Source: Epiperipatus broadwayi (Eukaryota; Onychophora; Udeonychophora; Euonychophora; Peripatidae). Taken from it: a stretch of 64,000 nucleotides of DNA. A program made the translations under genes and the position numbers. The stretch lies in assembly GCA_028023455.1 (NCBI GenBank), contig JAQFVV010000001.1, forward strand, positions 22,521,401 to 22,585,400. Direction: 5' to 3'. Within the stretch, counting starts at the first letter, position 1. Each line of letters begins with the position of its first letter. Positions 63,084 through 64,000 of the stretch are shown piece after piece. Under the pieces are notes generated by a model that was given only the letters and a program-made list of their open reading frames with translations, made no database searches and was not told the origin of the DNA.

Positions 63084-64000
63084 AAACCTTCAAAAAATAA
63101 CCATTAAGTTTATTTCAACATTTTTTATTCTTCTAATTATTTCTTTTAGTTCCACTTTAAAAGTCTAAATAAGCACAATTATTCACTATGTCAATCGTGT
63201 TCTCATGTATATACAACTGACTAATGAATGCTAATTTACTAAATATTTCTTTAGTTTTACAAAAATTTATTCTGAAGCCTATTCTTCAAATTGGATAAAT
63301 GTACTCCATAATTGATTGCTTTCATCATATTTTATTTCAAAAATAATATCCATAAATAGAATACATTTTAAATAAATACTATTTTATACATAAATTACTT
63401 CTTTAACAAAGTATAAATCATACCAGTAAATAAATTCATATATAACAAATTTTTACAAATTTTGACATTACATCAAAATAATAATTAATCAACTTCTCAA
63501 GTCATGCTTACAAATATTATTCCTCAGCTGACAGCAAAGCTATCTGGTAGAATCTCAATGTAACATACAAAGCTTTTTACTTTTATGTACCAAAATTCAG
63601 ATTAAATATTAAAACACTAAACAATTATGATGCAGTTTTTTTTAAGTATTAAACTTTTAAGTATCATAAATTAGCTGCAGCCAAATGAAACATGAGATTT
63701 GCAAACTATGAAGTGATTGTTCTATAGATGATTGGTTGATATTTTGACATGATATCACAGTTTTTAAGACTTTGTTACATGATTGGTATGATTTAAACTT
63801 TATTTAAGAAATAATTTGTTTATGTAAGATTTCCAGTTTGATTAATTTTATATATATATATTGCAAATATTTGATATAATTTATAAAAGACAAAGTTTTT
63901 ACATGTTTGATTTGGTTAAGCTTATACTAATTTTCTTTTTGATCTTAATATTATGCATACAAAAAGCAAATTCACATGACTATTTTAAAGATGTGGTAAT

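Larger units (their letters stand above)
47769..64000 (-). other. PAICS: Presumed upstream PAICS intron
   Basis: Exons for the first ~200 residues of PAICS must lie upstream on the minus strand, but none could be recognised. Separately listed contents are a TA/TG microsatellite, the G-depleted island, a MITE, the hAT transposon and a poly-C tract. The stretches 47.8-50.4, 53.7-55.3, 55.5-57.0 and 61.0-64.0 kb are otherwise AT-rich with no supported gene. Small open frames near 54.4-55.35 kb have low-complexity translations and are not called. Confidence 0.45.

Noticed and set aside
1-64000. Bacterial-type features, CRISPR arrays, rRNA or tRNA genes
   Set aside because: Spliced genes and animal repeats dominate. 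No evenly spaced repeat-spacer array and no cloverleaf-capable tRNA was seen beyond the degenerate SINE heads.

Overview
This is a very AT-rich, repeat-laden piece of an animal nuclear genome. It has spliced genes with introns of 1.5 to about 17 kb, canonical GT/AG junctions, animal-type AATAAA poly(A) signals and many transposon families. The one firmly identified gene is animal-type PAICS, the bifunctional enzyme of purine synthesis. Its protein sequence and the mix of non-LTR, Penelope-like, hAT and tRNA-like SINE elements suit an invertebrate with a large AT-rich genome, such as a mollusc or chelicerate. The lineage cannot be fixed from the window alone.

Layout. (1) 1-20.3 kb: the 3' end of an unidentified plus-strand gene, with an internal exon at 1617-1730, a 16.9-kb intron, a terminal exon at 18609-18740 and a 3' UTR to about 20.29 kb. 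The intron holds a 2.77-kb terminal-inverted-repeat element with an 8-bp target duplication, a foldback repeat, an old LINE reverse-transcriptase remnant and an integrase-like remnant. (2) 20.3-32.9 kb: intergenic DNA between two convergent genes, with a ~580-bp foldback repeat and two palindromic SINE-type repeats. (3) 32.9-47.8 kb: the last four coding exons of PAICS on the minus strand, covering the end of the SAICAR-synthetase domain and the whole AIR-carboxylase domain. The introns carry a nearly complete but decayed LINE ORF2 (itself hit twice by the SINE family), another RT remnant, a Penelope-like GIY-YIG fragment with a hammerhead-like motif, and a LINE C-terminal ORF of 306 codons. 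(4) 47.8-64 kb: no further PAICS exon was recognised; this is presumably upstream intron. It holds the most unusual stretch of the window, a ~3.3-kb island almost without G on the plus strand (620 consecutive bases with none), a short MITE, and a complete-looking 3.6-kb hAT transposon. The hAT has a perfect 8-bp target duplication, and its transposase frame is interrupted only by three in-frame TGA codons.

The two host genes point tail to tail and show no obvious functional link. Most lineage-specific content is transposon biology. Inverted-repeat insertions inside transcribed introns should make long RNA hairpins. The G-depleted island lies inside the presumed PAICS transcription unit with the C-free strand as the RNA-like strand. 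That fits either strand-specific cytosine deamination or an artefact, and it is the main thing to check.
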